NCBI GenBank assembly: GCA_002179805.1
Contig: NAVB01000970.1
Span: 1-27,879 of the forward strand
Source: Acanthamoeba lenticulata
Taxonomy: Eukaryota; Discosea; Longamoebia; Acanthamoebidae
Length of the DNA stretch: 27,879 bases
Reading direction: 5' to 3'
Positions 9,442 through 19,853 of this stretch are shown here, in pieces. Position numbers and translations under genes: made by a program. Each line of letters starts with the position of its first letter. Positions within the stretch are counted from its first letter, which is position 1. Below the pieces are notes generated by a model. That model did no database searches, was not told the DNA's origin, and saw only the letters and a program-made list of their open reading frames with translations.

Positions 9442-10440
9442 TCACACGGCCAAGTGAGGAAAGTCCTCAAAGCGTTGCTTGACGATCTCGGTGCACTGAT
9501 GGTCGTAGCGCGAGTTGTACACCCGCTTGCACTCGGCCTCGGGCTTGAGACAGATGAAGCAGAAGGACTTGTTGCAGGATTTGCACGTGTGGTACTTGCA
9601 CTTCTCGTCGTAGGAGCCGAGGACGAAGCAGAAGGGGCAGCAGCGGCGATTGGGCACCTTGATCTTGTCGTTGTAGGCGAGCGGGACGAGTTCGTGGCTC
9701 AATCTGGTCTTGTAGTCGCACGCGTCGGAGCAGTGGTAGAGCATGTTGGTCATCCCCGGCTGCCAGTCGCGGTTGCAGAAGAAGCAGAAGGTGCGCTCAC
9801 ACGAGCAGCGCTGCCTGGCCCAGAGCGTCTCGTTGAGCATGAAGCGGCCACAGCGGCAGACCTGGCAGTTGATGTGCTTCATGAGCTGCTGCGTTTCCTC
9901 AAACTGCTTGATTGCCGCGGTGAAAGACCCTGAGTCCAATACAGCGCCCAGGTCGAGGCGCTTGGAGCAAGGAGAGCTGTCGAGGGCGCCGCCGTAGCAC
10001 ACGTACTTGGCGTCGTTGGCACGGAAGTTCTGGCGCAAGTGTTCGACGCACACGTATGCGCAGCACACTTTGACGCAAGGCTCCGGGTCGCCCATGCAGA
10101 CGACGCACTCACGCATGTGCTTGGGCGCGCGTTCGAGTAGCGAGTCGAGCTCCGACAGGAGAATGTCCCACAACAGCGAGACCTCGATAAAGCCTCCACC
10201 GAGCATGCGCGAGAGGACGAAGATGGTGCAGTTGTCGGTGAGCAAGTAACGGGCCGCTTCAAACTTGGCCTCGTCCTCGAGGTCGAGCTGCTTGCAGCCG
10301 ATGACAAACCGGTACTCCTTCAGCGTCGATGAGCCCCCGACCACCTGGCAGGCCAACTGGCGCATGGTCTCCCGCGTTGGGTTCGGGCTGGTGACGAAGT
10401 TCTGGGCCTTGTGGTCCTGCTTGAAGAAGATGTTGATCAT
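9442..10440 (-). CDS. UBL-RBR (RING1-IBR-RING2) E3 ubiquitin ligase, intronless
   Basis: A single open frame of 332 codons plus stop, unlike its intron-rich neighbours. Residues 1-85 look ubiquitin-like: YRFVIGCKQLDL matches the 'LIFAGKQLED' region, followed by NCTIFVLSRMLGGGF, which ends much like ubiquitin's LRGG. RING1 starts at ECVVCMGDPEPC. The IBR follows (CQVCRCGRF ... CSCERTFCFFC). RING2 is RRCCPFCFVLGSYDEKC..CKSCNKSFCFIC. The Cys in DEKCKYHTC is the likely catalytic thioester residue by family position. Parkin has the same UBL-RBR order, but this protein lacks a recognisable RING0, so I do not call it parkin. The ATG at 10440 is supported by a TATA box 50-60 bp upstream. Confidence 0.85.
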   Translation of the reverse strand: MINIFFKQDHKAQNFVTSPNPTRETMRQLACQVVGGSSTLKEYRFVIGCKQLDLEDEAKFEAARYLLTDNCTIFVLSRMLGGGFIEVSLLWDILLSELDSLLERAPKHMRECVVCMGDPEPCVKVCCAYVCVEHLRQNFRANDAKYVCYGGALDSSPCSKRLDLGAVLDSGSFTAAIKQFEETQQLMKHINCQVCRCGRFMLNETLWARQRCSCERTFCFFCNRDWQPGMTNMLYHCSDACDYKTRLSHELVPLAYNDKIKVPNRRCCPFCFVLGSYDEKCKYHTCKSCNKSFCFICLKPEAECKRVYNSRYDHQCTEIVKQRFEDFPHLAV

Positions 10441-10490
10441 GACTCAGAGTAAGTTTGCAGTGTGGTGTGTTTTGCGAAGAGAGCGTTGCC

Positions 10491-10500
10491 CTTTTTATAG
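10491..10500 (-). promoter_or_regulatory. TATA box of the RBR ligase gene
   Basis: The minus strand reads CTATAAAAAG, a near-consensus TATA box, about 52-60 bp upstream of the RBR start codon. The rest of the 10441-10719 spacer is the AT-rich 3' flank of FCF1 with AATAAA-like strings (about 10636-10680). Confidence 0.65.
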
Positions 10501-10719
10501 CAGTGGTCCTCTTCGGCCAAAGTACTACCACCGAAACAGAGCCCAGAGCCCAGAGTCGAAACGTCGGGGAACCTTCGGTACAAAACTTGACTGGTTGATT
10601 CGGGTTGAAGAAGAGCCATACAACACAAACACAAATAAAAGAAAATATTATTGTTTAATCTTTAAAATTATTATTTATTGTTCCTGGATCGATCACAACA
10701 CACCCAACAGCCACGCGGA

Positions 10720-11714
10720 CTAGGCAGGAGCTGTTTTTGCACAACACACATGGGCAGCAAAGGTCAGCTGCGCCACGAAAGACAAGAACCAAGAGAAGAG
10801 GATCACGAAGAGATGAGCGGAGCGGGAAACGGTACCGCCAAGAGCCTCAGGCATTCGCTCGATGGTGTACTTGTGCTGCGAAATGTACATGATGGGCACG
10901 CCCGGGATCTTTCGGATTCGCCGCTTCAAGTCCTTATCGCACGTGGCCACGATGTAGCACTGCATGTTCCAACATCGAGTTAACATAAGAGAAAAAAGAG
11001 GACAAGGAAAAGGGCAGTGCCTTGTGCATGCTCACGCGGCTCACGAGGCAGTCATCAGCATAGGTGCCTCGGTGGGTGCACGTCAGCCTTTCGAATCGCG
11101 GGTCCTTGGCCACCCTGAGGGCGACGCGGAACTTCTTGCCCAGCTTCTCCAACTCGGCCATAACGCAGTCGGTGATGCACGGGATGCCTGCGGTGGCAGA
11201 GAAGAGGGCGTGAGCAAATGACGTTTGGGTCGGGAGACGCGACAAAGAAGGGTAACGGTGGGATGCTGCGCGTGGAGAAAGCGGGAGCCGTACACTTGGC
11301 AAAGAGGCAGTCCATCATGGCAGACACGACCTCAAGCTTGTTCTGAATGGAAAAGTTGATGAAGTTGGTATCGAGCAGCACGTAATACGGCGGGCCCAGC
11401 TGTGTGTTGTACTTAAAGAAGAGGGCCGAAGACGCCTTGGGCCTGCCAAAAGGGGTCAGATGTTTCGAGTGGCGAAAAATGTGTGCATTGGTGCAGTAAC
11501 ACGTACACTGCCTTGACCAGTTCTTGGTCCTTCTTTTTCTTAGTCTCATTGGGATCAGGCTTCTTGATTTTCCTACAAAATTGAAGCCGATCTGTCATTT
11601 CATCTCAAATCAAAATCAGGCAAATTCAAAAAGATGGGCGTACAAGCGAGCATCCTTGGGGCTGATCAAGCGCTTCACCTCCGCAAACTGTCTGGTCTTC
11701 TTTGCCTTACCCAT
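10720..11714 (-). CDS. FCF1: FCF1 rRNA-processing PIN-domain protein
   Basis: Component of the small-subunit processome needed for early pre-18S cleavage in the nucleolus (Utp24/FCF1 family). Predicted exons 11714-11644, 11572-11507, 11442-11294, 11187-11021, 10959-10836 and 10730-10720 give 195 aa, matching the usual 190-200. Visible features: the start [15 protein letters not shown], a lysine-rich stretch, [16 protein letters not shown], the PIN acidic residues in [39 protein letters not shown], and [20 protein letters not shown]. The tiny last exon supplies the family-like ending GGAPA. Intron 4 appears to use a GC donor. The gene is tandem with the RBR gene and divergent from the orphan at 12204. 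Confidence 0.93.
10960..11020 (-). other. Probable GC-AG intron in FCF1
   Basis: On the minus strand the exon ends CACAAG and the intron starts GCACTG, with acceptor ATGCAG. This yields RVSMHKCYIVAT, as conserved across FCF1 proteins. The nearest GT donor (GTGAGC, 15 nt upstream) would delete five conserved codons. Confidence 0.6.
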
Positions 11715-12203
11715 GATGTTCTTTGTTCTGTATTGGCTGGGGCGATGCTGCGATAACGGCACGAAGATGGAGTGCGGATTTGAACCTCCGCGTGTCCGGC
11801 TCTATTTCTCCTCCTTTTCTCTCCCTTCTTTTTCTACGTACCATACCCGGTTTTATCCGCTAGCCCTCACATCAATTGCGCTCTGCTGTGCAGCTGTACG
11901 TTCATAATGTACAGCCAACGCCTTTTCAGCTGCCGCCTGCCCGCCTTCGTATGGATTGCCTTCTTTTCATCCGGACATTTTCTGCAATGTTAATCGATTA
12001 ATTTGTTCCTCCTATCAGTCGCCACTCGCTCGCTCTCTGCCATGGGCGCAGACCAGCGGTCTGCAGGCAGGTTTGTGTACCTTCTTTGCCCGGGCTGACA
12101 TCTTGCCCCGTTCTAACTTGCTGGGCTTGCAGGCGCGATTGGAGCCACGCCTCTAGCGATTTTTCCCTCATCCCAGCTTGAGGCGCAGCGAGAGACGAGG
12201 CGC
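11715..12203. other. Divergent intergenic region between FCF1 and an orphan gene
   Basis: 489 bp of shared upstream sequence. It contains a pyrimidine-rich stretch (about 11806-11835), a 7-bp inverted repeat with a 9-nt loop (GCTGTAC ... GTACAGC, about 11892-11914), and a short match to a tRNA B-box on the minus strand (about 11777-11787) that I do not accept as a tRNA. Possible upstream exons of the orphan gene could lie near 12042. No other gene is supported. Confidence 0.4.
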
Positions 12204-12789
12204 ATGCCTATCATGCAGAAGTGGAAGGCCGGTTCCATCAAGACGAGTACGCACGCTGCTCCCGGTTCCGGTCAGGCTCCGTGTTCGCCCCCTCAGCTGA
12301 ACTCGTGCTGTCTGCTGCAGGGGACCAGGTCCACAAGAAGGCCGTGCGAACGAAGCAGAACCAGGAGCGGGCCGAGTACCAGCGCGTGAAGCTGCACCTC
12401 AAGCAGGTGCTCTCTTGCTTCCCCTCCTTGTCCCTTCTCCCACATGAGCTGATGTAGCGGGGCACACAGGGCACGCTCTACGAGTACATTGAGGGCAAGT
12501 CGGCCGACGAAGAGACCAAGCGGAAGTGGTTCCATCAGCACTTTGGGCACGTCAAGCCCAAGGGCCGAATCGCCGAGGAGATCTCCATCGACTCTGAGTC
12601 CACATCCTCTTCTTCTTCTTCTCCTTCATCATCTCAGTCCTTTGTCGATCTCGATGCCGGTACTTTCCCACTGCTTTTACATCCTCTCCATGGCCCTGCT
12701 GTCGTCGAATCAACTCGTTCGTTGCTGACGCGATACTGTCGGTCATGATCATCGCGTGCATGACAGAATCTGTGCGAGTGACGCAGTGA
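12204..12789 (+). CDS. Small orphan protein with basic helical core and Ser-rich tail
   Basis: Four predicted exons (12204-12246, 12321-12406, 12470-12659, 12767-12789) with matching phases give about 113 aa. The start MPIMQKWKAGSIK is followed by a Lys/Arg/Gln-rich segment (KKAVRTKQNQERAEYQRVK), likely helical or coiled coil. Then comes TLYEYIEGKS ... KRKWFHQHFGHVKPKGR, then a Glu/Asp/Ser-rich tail with a run of six serines. I do not recognise it. An open frame continues upstream of the ATG to about 12132, so an earlier exon (for example from an ATG near 12042) is possible, although the simplest splice there is out of phase. Size and composition suit a nucleic-acid- or complex-binding protein, but no function is assigned. 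Confidence 0.5.
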
Positions 12790-12970
12790 GTGAGGCGGCC
12801 GGCGGCTGCTGTATGTCGAAGACCAACAAAATAACAACAAGAAGGTGAAGAAAGAGATGATAAACACAAAGCTCCTCCTTATTGATGGTGACGGCGATGA
12901 CGACGGGATGAACAAGTCAAGTGGAAGAAATGGACAGAAAGAGAGAGAGGACAGGACAGGAGAGGCTGCG

Positions 12971-15900
12971 CTAGTCGTCAAACTCCCCGTCGTGAGGCGA
13001 CTGGCGCGGCGGGCAGATGGTCTTCCACAGGCTGGCGGGCGGGATCTGGGCCTCGTGCGGAAGGAACGTGCGCTCCGGGTAGAAGACGTAGTGGGTCGGG
13101 TAGTTGAGGAAGTTCTCCAGCTTGCTCGTGTACACTCGGCAGTACCGCTGCAGCAGATACGCAAAGTGCGACGCTGTGGTCCGTTCCACCATAGAGGGGG
13201 GATCATCACAGTCAGAAGAGGACTCCCACAGGATGACGCGAACAGGACGCAGGGGGGTCGGACCGTGTTTGTGGGTACGGAAGGCGCTGCCGAACGTCGG
13301 GTTCATGCAGTTCTTCAGGTCTGAAAAGAATTAAATAAATAAATAAATATAAATATCAAAATAGTTCACAAATAAATAACGATGGGAGGCAGACCCTTGC
13401 GGAGCCGTATTCGGTGCTGGCGGAGGGTGAAGACGACCTCTTGGGACCATTCGCCCGAGATGAACATGATCTTTTTCATCAGGCGCTCCACCTGCACGTG
13501 GTCATTTCCCCCGAATGAGACTCACGCGTCGTGCATGTTTAGGGCGATGAGGGACGAACCTCAAGAAGCTCTGCCAAAACGGATCTGTACACGCTGGAGT
13601 TCTGGATCTCCACCTCCTTCTCGAGCTCTGCGCACAACTCACCGTGTGAGTTGGGCCAATAGAAGAACACGACGAGGAGGTCGTTCACGGTACCTCTGAT
13701 GATAACGCCCGTCTTCCAACCGGCGACAGAGGAAGGCTCCTTGAGGTCGTGGAAGATGTGGTCTCCAAAGTAGATCACGCGGTCGCCCTTCCATCCCGTC
13801 AGCGCGATCAATTGCTGTCGCCACGATCATGCCACAAAGATGGTGTCAGCTGACTCACTAGCTAATAGCAGAGCTGGTTGCGGGTCGTCAATGGGGGGGG
13901 GGGCGGGGTTGTGCGCACGTTGAGGGAGCCTTCGACCAGGACCTTGCCAGCGTAGTTCTTCGGGGTGGGTCGGTCCCACGTCACACGGCCCGTCGCTGGA
14001 TCATACACTCTGCAGAGAAGGTCAGTCAGCGCAACAGGCCAGCCTTCGACTTGATTGGGGAGAAAAAGACGGACCGGAAGGGACGGTTGTGGAGGAAGAA
14101 CGAGGGCTTGCGGCAGCTGGCCATGACCAAGTCGAACATCTCTGTCCAGTGCTTCACGCCCTCCGGCAGATGGCCCTGCAGCAGAAACTCCATCCCGGCG
14201 TTCACAAAGTCGAACGGGCTGTTCGTCGCGAGGAACAACTGTTCTCACACACGCATCCCCTCGGTCAGCCCAACGCCCGTCGCACCTGTGCTCGCGCAGC
14301 AGCGCAGCGGCTTCCTCGAGAAAGCCAAAAGGAGGAGTAGGACGAGGCACCTGTCGGCCGGCCTGCTTGACGCGCCACAGGGTCTCACCGAGGGCCGGAT
14401 TGGCGTTGAGGTAGATGTCCAAGTGGTTCATGATCTCCGTGTGCAGCAGCCGCGACGAGTGCACATGCTGGATGGCCTTGCTCACGTCCTCGTACACGTA
14501 GGCTGCCATGGGGCAGCGGCGGCAGCGAGCAACGCGGCTGTGTTGGTTTCTTCGTGCAAGCAGCGAGCACAGGAGATGCCGACGTACCGGGGTCGAACTC
14601 GGTGTTGCGCTCTGAGAGGAACTGGATGATGTCGGCGATGAGGCACGCCTCCGGCTGGCCGAAGATGTCGATTAGCAGCCGCATGTTCTCCGCCATGTAT
14701 TGTCGCGAGATCTGCGGTGCGGTTTCAAGTTGTCAGATTCCGGGGAGGCGGTGACCCGCCGGGGGAGAACGATGGCGTACGAAGAGGGACGGGTAGGCCG
14801 AGTACAGGCGGTCCTCGGAGAGCTTCGTGCGGCCAAAGTGGACGGTGTCGGCTTGGATCAGGTTGAGATAGTCCTGCAGCATAGTTCCCCCACACCCAAG
14901 CACGTCAGCATGGCTCTCGGGTGGAAATAAGAGAAGAGGGTTGAGGAACCAGCTTCATCATGTAGCCCTTCTTGGTGTCGTAGTGCAGACCCTGTGGATG
15001 TATGCACCCAACATCAATCACACGCCGTGTGAACAAGCTTGTTTCAAACGTCATTTAGACCACAGCGGCAACAGAACGTACGCGAATAGCGAAAGTGGGG
15101 TCAAAGGTCTTGCCCTTAAGCTCCTGCGGGTACCTGTGTGTGCCGCACAAGGTTGCTCATGAGCGCGAAGCAGCCCCACAAAGAAAAGACCACCACGCAC
15201 CCGTGGTTCTTGAGGAGATATTGGAGGGCCTTGTCGTAGATAAAGTAGGAGACCTTGTCAGTGTACGAGGCCAGCGTGTAGTCGTAATCGAATCCAAGAA
15301 TGTCGAGCTCGTCCAGCCTGTGGAGGACATCGAATGAACCTCGTCAGCTGCGCTCGATGAGAGGGTGTGTCCTGTGTACACACAACAGTGCATACCGGAT
15401 CTCTCCGTTGGTGAAGATGTCCTGCGGGTTGGCGAGCGGTAGCTCCTTCACGTAGCGCTTGTGGACTTCGGTCATCTCCTGCAAGCGGAAGCTGTCAGCT
15501 GGCTGTGGCCATGATGAACCGGTCCAGGCAGGCAAGGCGGGGATGACCGACCTCGAATTCCTGGAGGAGGCGCTCGATGTCGGAGTGCAGGCCCTCGCTG
15601 CCCTGGGACTTAGCGGCCTTGGCTGCGTGGCGGATAGCGCGTAGCTCCTCGCAGAGCTCGTGGAGGCGGTTGCTGTGCTCTCCAGCAGGACTTTTTCTGA
15701 TGTTGTCGTCGTTGTAGTTGGTGTCGCTGACGCTGCTGTTAACGTCAATGGGCTCGCTCTCAACGGCAGCATAAGCGCGTCGGTGCAGGTAAGTGCGAGA
15801 CAGCGCCACGCACGGCGAGCTCTGGGTCAAGCTCTTGGTAGAAGAGAAAAAACCCGCATGTGAGGAGAGAGAATAGGAAAGAGCTCGTAGCACACTCGAT

Positions 15901-16007
15901 CGAGTGGATCGCGCCTCCCTGGTCAATCGTTGGCATTCGGTAGAGGCAGTTGAAAATGCGCGACACGACGCGCGGCGGCAGCCCGCCTCAGTCAGCACTC
16001 GCCTCAT
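12971..16007 (-). CDS. HAD-family 5'-nucleotidase, NT5DC type, likely mitochondrial
   Basis: Cytosolic-5'-nucleotidase-like HAD protein resembling NT5DC2/3. Fifteen predicted exons (minus): 16007-15552, 15478-15396, 15317-15201, 15133-15082, 14991-14950, 14873-14781, 14711-14588, 14502-14351, 14238-14075, 14009-13919, 13814-13694, 13627-13560, 13491-13395, 13320-13264, 13173-12971. They encode about 639 aa, with all phases closing. HAD motif I is FDYDYTLASY (about residue 190). LFLATNSPFDF is the second motif, and VIYFGDHIFHDL is the late acidic motif. FGSAFRT and FLNYPTHYVFYP are family signatures. The first 40 residues (MRRVLTEAGCRRASCRAFS) are Arg/Ser-rich with almost no acidic residues, as in mitochondrial presequences. 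The substrate is unknown for this branch. Intron 10 (13815-13918) holds a long G tract. Confidence 0.88.
13331..13378. repeat. AAAT-rich intronic repeat in the NT5DC gene
   Basis: Repeated AAATAAAT and AAATATAAAT units lie within the intron between exons 13 and 14. They resemble the other AAAT tracts of the window. Confidence 0.7.
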
Positions 16008-16557
16008 TGCCGAAGTGCTCAAAAATAGCTCGCTCTTTCGTGTCGCACTCCTCTCCTCCTTGCGTGTGTGTTGTTATGTTCGTGTCCCTACAACCGCCCG
16101 GGCGGTAGTTCCCAAAGAAAGCTCCTGGGAAACTACTATTTCCTTACTTTAATCTTTTTCCTGCTTATTGGTTGGTGCCTTTTCACCGAAGGGCTGGAAA
16201 GGGCCGTGCCTTTGCCGAACCACCAGCCCCTTGGCAGCCAAGCCCGGATAAGAGCTGGTCGATCTCTTGAAGCCGATCAGACTACGCAGCACTTGCCGCT
16301 GTTGCGACCTCCTCTCCTCTCGCCGCAAGGTGGAGGAAGAAGAAGCGCGCGCCCAGGCTTTAGTGTTACTTCGTACATTACCTTGGTCCCAGCTCGCCTC
16401 ATCCAGCTCACGTAGGATGAAACGAGCCTCAAGTTGACCTCAATTTTTGTTTGTTGGGTGGAGGCCTTCTCCGCCCTCCCTCAAAGGAAAGAACAAACCT
16501 AAAAGCTGGAGCAACATTATCTGTTCGCACACGTGAGGTACAGCATGGATCACCACA
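16008..16557. other. Intergenic region between NT5DC start and NSF stop
   Basis: 550 bp with no convincing gene. The first part is the NT5DC promoter and contains a perfect palindrome and an adjoining hairpin (separate entry). The 16440-16557 part is probably the NSF 3' UTR. Confidence 0.4.
16093..16136. repeat. 14-bp GC palindrome followed by a stem-loop
   Basis: ACCGCCCGGGCGGT (16093-16106) is a perfect palindrome. The overlapping GTAGTTCCC (16105-16113) pairs with GGGAAACTAC (16127-16136) apart from one bulged A. It lies 86-130 bp upstream of the NT5DC start codon. Confidence 0.7.
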
Positions 16558-19500
16558 CTAGTGCCGCAAGCCATAGTCGAGCAAGCACTTGAAGAAGCAC
16601 TCGACCAGACTCTTGCCCTTGCCTTTGGCCTCCTGCAGGGCACGCTCGGCGACAAGGAACACCTTCCGCACGGGCAGCGAGTGGCCTTCTCGGTGCAGCT
16701 TTGTGATCTCGCGGATGTCGGCTTCCGAGTAGCCCTGTACATCGCGTGGAAAATATCATCAGATCCAGACCTTGGCAGCCAGAGGTTCATGAATCATCAC
16801 ACCAAGCGCCGCGCGGCCCAGGCTCAAGGCGTACCTGAATCTCAGAGAGCACGCGGGCGAGCTCCTCGCCCTTGGTGATGGTTGGAAGACGAAGGACAGA
16901 GTCAAACATGCTGCTGAGCTCGAGAGCCTCCAACACGTCGCGCTTGCTCGTGGTGCCCAGCACAAGGAGCTTCTTGTTCTGCGTTTTTTGCGCTCTCTCT
17001 TGTGAGTGGCCTGCTCACTGCTGACCAGACTCCTAAGCTCTCGAGGACAACATACCTCGTTGGGCGGCTCCTTGCGGATGAGGACGAGGAGGGCCTGGAG
17101 GATGCTGTTCGAGTACTGGTGGCCCACCGGCGAATAGTCTGCGCCATGCGCGTGAGCCAAAGAGGGGCGCCGCTTCTAGCCGGGGGACTTGGTCGACGTA
17201 CTCAGGAATCGCTCGATGTTGTCGATGACGATGACGGACAGAGGCGACTTGTAGGCGTCGAGGAAGGTCGTGTTGATGAGCTGGCAGCGGGCCGCGTCGT
17301 TGTAGGCCACAAAGTCGTTGGGGGTCAGCAGCTTCACGAACGGGAAGCCGCTCTCCTGCGCCAGCGAGGCCGCGACGGCGGTCTTGCCGCAGCCCGGCTC
17401 GCCCTCGAGCAGCACCGAGACCAGATTCGTGTGCGAGCTCGTCACCGTCTGCTGCACAAAGAGGCGCGCGTCCTCGACGACATCGGTGAACGCCTGGCTG
17501 AAGTGGATGATGCCATTACGTGTGCAATTCTTGAAGCTTTGGCTTGATCGCCCGAATGCCGGCTCCTATGGTGGCATCGCGAAGGTGAGCATTGGACACC
17601 AACATACAAAGACTCGCGTCTCCACGAGGGCCATCGCGTACGGTTTGGTCAAAGGCCTTGTCAAAGTCCTTGGCGTTGACGATGGGGTTGGCCTTGGCCA
17701 TGCCCTGGTCCTGGTTGATGGGGTCATTGATCTCGCGCGAGCAGGCAAAGGCGCAGGCGTTCTTGATCATGCTGGACAGCTCTGCGCCAGTGAAGTTCTG
17801 CGTCTGGAGGGCGAGCGCCTTAAGGTCGACGTCCGGCGCCAGCCGCTTGGCCTTGCGCATGGACTCGGTGTGGATTTGCAAAATCTGGAGACGGCCCTTT
17901 TCGTCGGGCAAGCCGATCTCGACGTGGATCTCGAGCCGGCCTGGGCGGAGGAGGGCCGGGTCGAGGATGTCGATGCGGTTGGTCATGCCGATGACGAGGA
18001 TGTTGTTGAGGTCCTCCACGCCGTCGAGGATCGACAGCAACTGATTGACCACCCGCTCCTCGACGCCGGTGCCGCCCTGGCGCAGGCCGCGCCGTCCGGC
18101 GATGGAGTCGATCTCGTCCATGATCACCACGTGCAGCTCGCTGTCGTCGCCGTACTTACGATAGTCGAGCATGGCCGGCGCGAACAGCTCGCGGATTTTC
18201 TCCTCGGCTCGGCCCACCAGCGGATCAAAGATCTCAGGGCCCTTGACGTAGATGGGCTTCTTGCCCTTGAGCACCTTGGCCAGCCGTTTCGCGATCAGCG
18301 TCTTGCCGCAGCCGGGCGCACCGTGCAGCAGAATGCCTGCGCGAGTTGACCACATAGTCGTGAGCCTCACCACTGCCTCCCACGCACTGCGGGTCTAGGG
18401 CCCAAGGGACTCACAAACCTCGCACGGGCTCGATCTCGAGCTCCTTGGTCACGTGACGCGGGAGCACGCGCGGCGCAAACGCGCGGCGGAAGATGTCCGA
18501 CATCTGGACGTCGAGTCCGCCGATGCCGATCTGCTCGAAGGACCATGTGGGCTTGAAGATCTCTGGCAAGCTGTGTGGAGACGTCGGTTAGCGTCCTGTA
18601 ATCAATTAAACGCTGGACGGCCTGAATGGGACGTACACGGCCGAAGGGCTGCCGGCGTCGGTCATAGTGACGAGCTTGATCGCCGAACCCTTGGCGGGAA
18701 GCAGTTCGATCGCCGTCTGCTTCATGAGCACGCCGCGCACGATCGCGGGCGACTTGTCGCTCGACTGCTCGTTGCCAAGGCGCGCGATCTCGAGATCGGT
18801 GACCTTGAACTTGAGGGTGGTGCCCTTGACGTCCATCGCCACGAGCTGATTGCGTGTGAAGAAGTGGTTCTCGAACTGACTCAACAGCGCCTGGGGAAGC
18901 GAAATCGCCGGCGTGAGAAGCGGTCCATGACAACAAGAGAGTGGGAGAAGCTGGTTCTCACGCACCTGCGCGATCTCGTCGGACTGAAACGCGCTGCCCA
19001 CGCCCTTGGAGCCCGGATAGAGGAAGTCGATCTCTAACTTGATGCTCGAAAGGAAGACAGCTTCCTTGTTTCTGCGCAGACAAGCACCACAGGAGGGGTT
19101 GGTCATCGGATCACACCAACGCGAATCACACGAAAGACGTACTTGGCCACAAACGGTCGGCACACGACCTTTTCATTGAGGGAGACGTAGACCGAGCGGC
19201 GCTGGAAGTCATTCATCTCGATCGTTCCTTGTTGGACGGTCTCGCTTGGTCTGCAAGCCACGATTTTATTAATATAAATTTTTTAAAAAAATGGAAAAAA
19301 ATTAAAAAAAAGAGAAGAAAATGCGTACTTGAAGAGGTAGAGGTGAAGGTTAATGAGAAGGTAGGAGTTGTGTGGCAGACCAGCAGGCCTGGAGGGTGGG
19401 GTGAGGGCTTGTGCGTCCAGCGGGTTGAGGTAGACAAAATTGGAGTAGAGGCGACTGCCTTTGACGACAGAGAGCTCCATGCCGCCATCGCTGCCTCCCC

Positions 19501-19573
19501 CCTCGCGCCGGGGCGACGGAGGGGAGGTGGTTGGGGAGGTAAACGAGGGCGAGGTGGCTCCTTTCCTGTTCAT
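16558..19573 (-). CDS. NSF: NSF, N-ethylmaleimide-sensitive factor AAA+ ATPase
   Basis: Hexameric ATPase that disassembles SNARE complexes with alpha-SNAP after membrane fusion. Ten predicted exons (minus): 19573-19329, 19250-19143, 19071-18966, 18890-18637, 18570-18419, 18336-17642, 17565-17202, 17138-17056, 16978-16835, 16734-16558. They total about 775 aa, slightly over the usual 744 because of a Ser/Pro-rich N-terminal extension. The N domain spans roughly residues 32-230. D1 starts at GIGGLDVQMSDIFRRAFAPR, with Walker A GAPGCGKT, Walker B VVIMDEID and ILVIGMTNR. D2 has Walker A GEPGCGKT and a degenerate Walker B (VIVIDNIERF), as expected for NSF D2. It shares a 280-bp divergent promoter with the GST gene. 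The apparent frame break near 17535 is explained by an intron (17566-17641). Confidence 0.95.
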
Positions 19574-19853
19574 GTTGGTAGTGTTGTGTGTTCGTGTTGC
19601 GTGTTCGCACAGCAACCATTTAACTATTTTGTGGGAAGAAACCTGTTCCAAGAACGCGAGTTGGATGACCACGCGGCGCCCGCTACACGTCACCACCAAC
19701 GCGTCGACACCGAGAGCTCTCGGTGCCGCTTCCTGTTGGGCTGGCACATCACTTCAAGCAAATGGGAGACTTGACATGGAGCTGTCCCTGTTCGTTATGG
19801 CGTAGTCTTGTGAGCCTGGAGTAAGGAAACGTCCGCACCACACAAAAAAAAAC

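Noticed and set aside
9427..9933. Val/Ala/Glu-rich + strand open frame opposite the RBR ligase
   Set aside because: Composition of an antisense shadow; the cysteine pattern of the minus strand is decisive.
10720..10840. Hydrophobic C-terminal extension of FCF1 by reading through
   Set aside because: A GTACCG donor and an AACAG acceptor give the short family-like end GGAPA; the extension is intron sequence.
11765..11875. tRNA-like signal on the minus strand (GGTTCAAATCC B-box with upstream TAGCGG..CCGG)
   Set aside because: The T-stem has two mismatches with a normal 7-nt loop, no 5' acceptor strand pairs with CTCCATC, and no anticodon arm can be folded in between.
11892..11914. CAT-anticodon-like arm (GTACG-TTCATAA-TGTAC)
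   Set aside because: No D arm, T arm or acceptor stem around it; kept only as an inverted repeat.
14051..14629. Long + strand open frame opposite the NT5DC gene
   Set aside because: No family features, and it crosses phase-consistent minus-strand exons.
17527..17660. Apparent frameshift in NSF near the IKPK-like reading
   Set aside because: A phase-0 intron (17566-17641) restores EPAFG and the downstream NGIIHF reading, so no indel is needed.
17318..18349. Long + strand open frame opposite NSF
   Set aside because: Shadow of high-GC coding DNA; the minus strand holds the conserved AAA domains.
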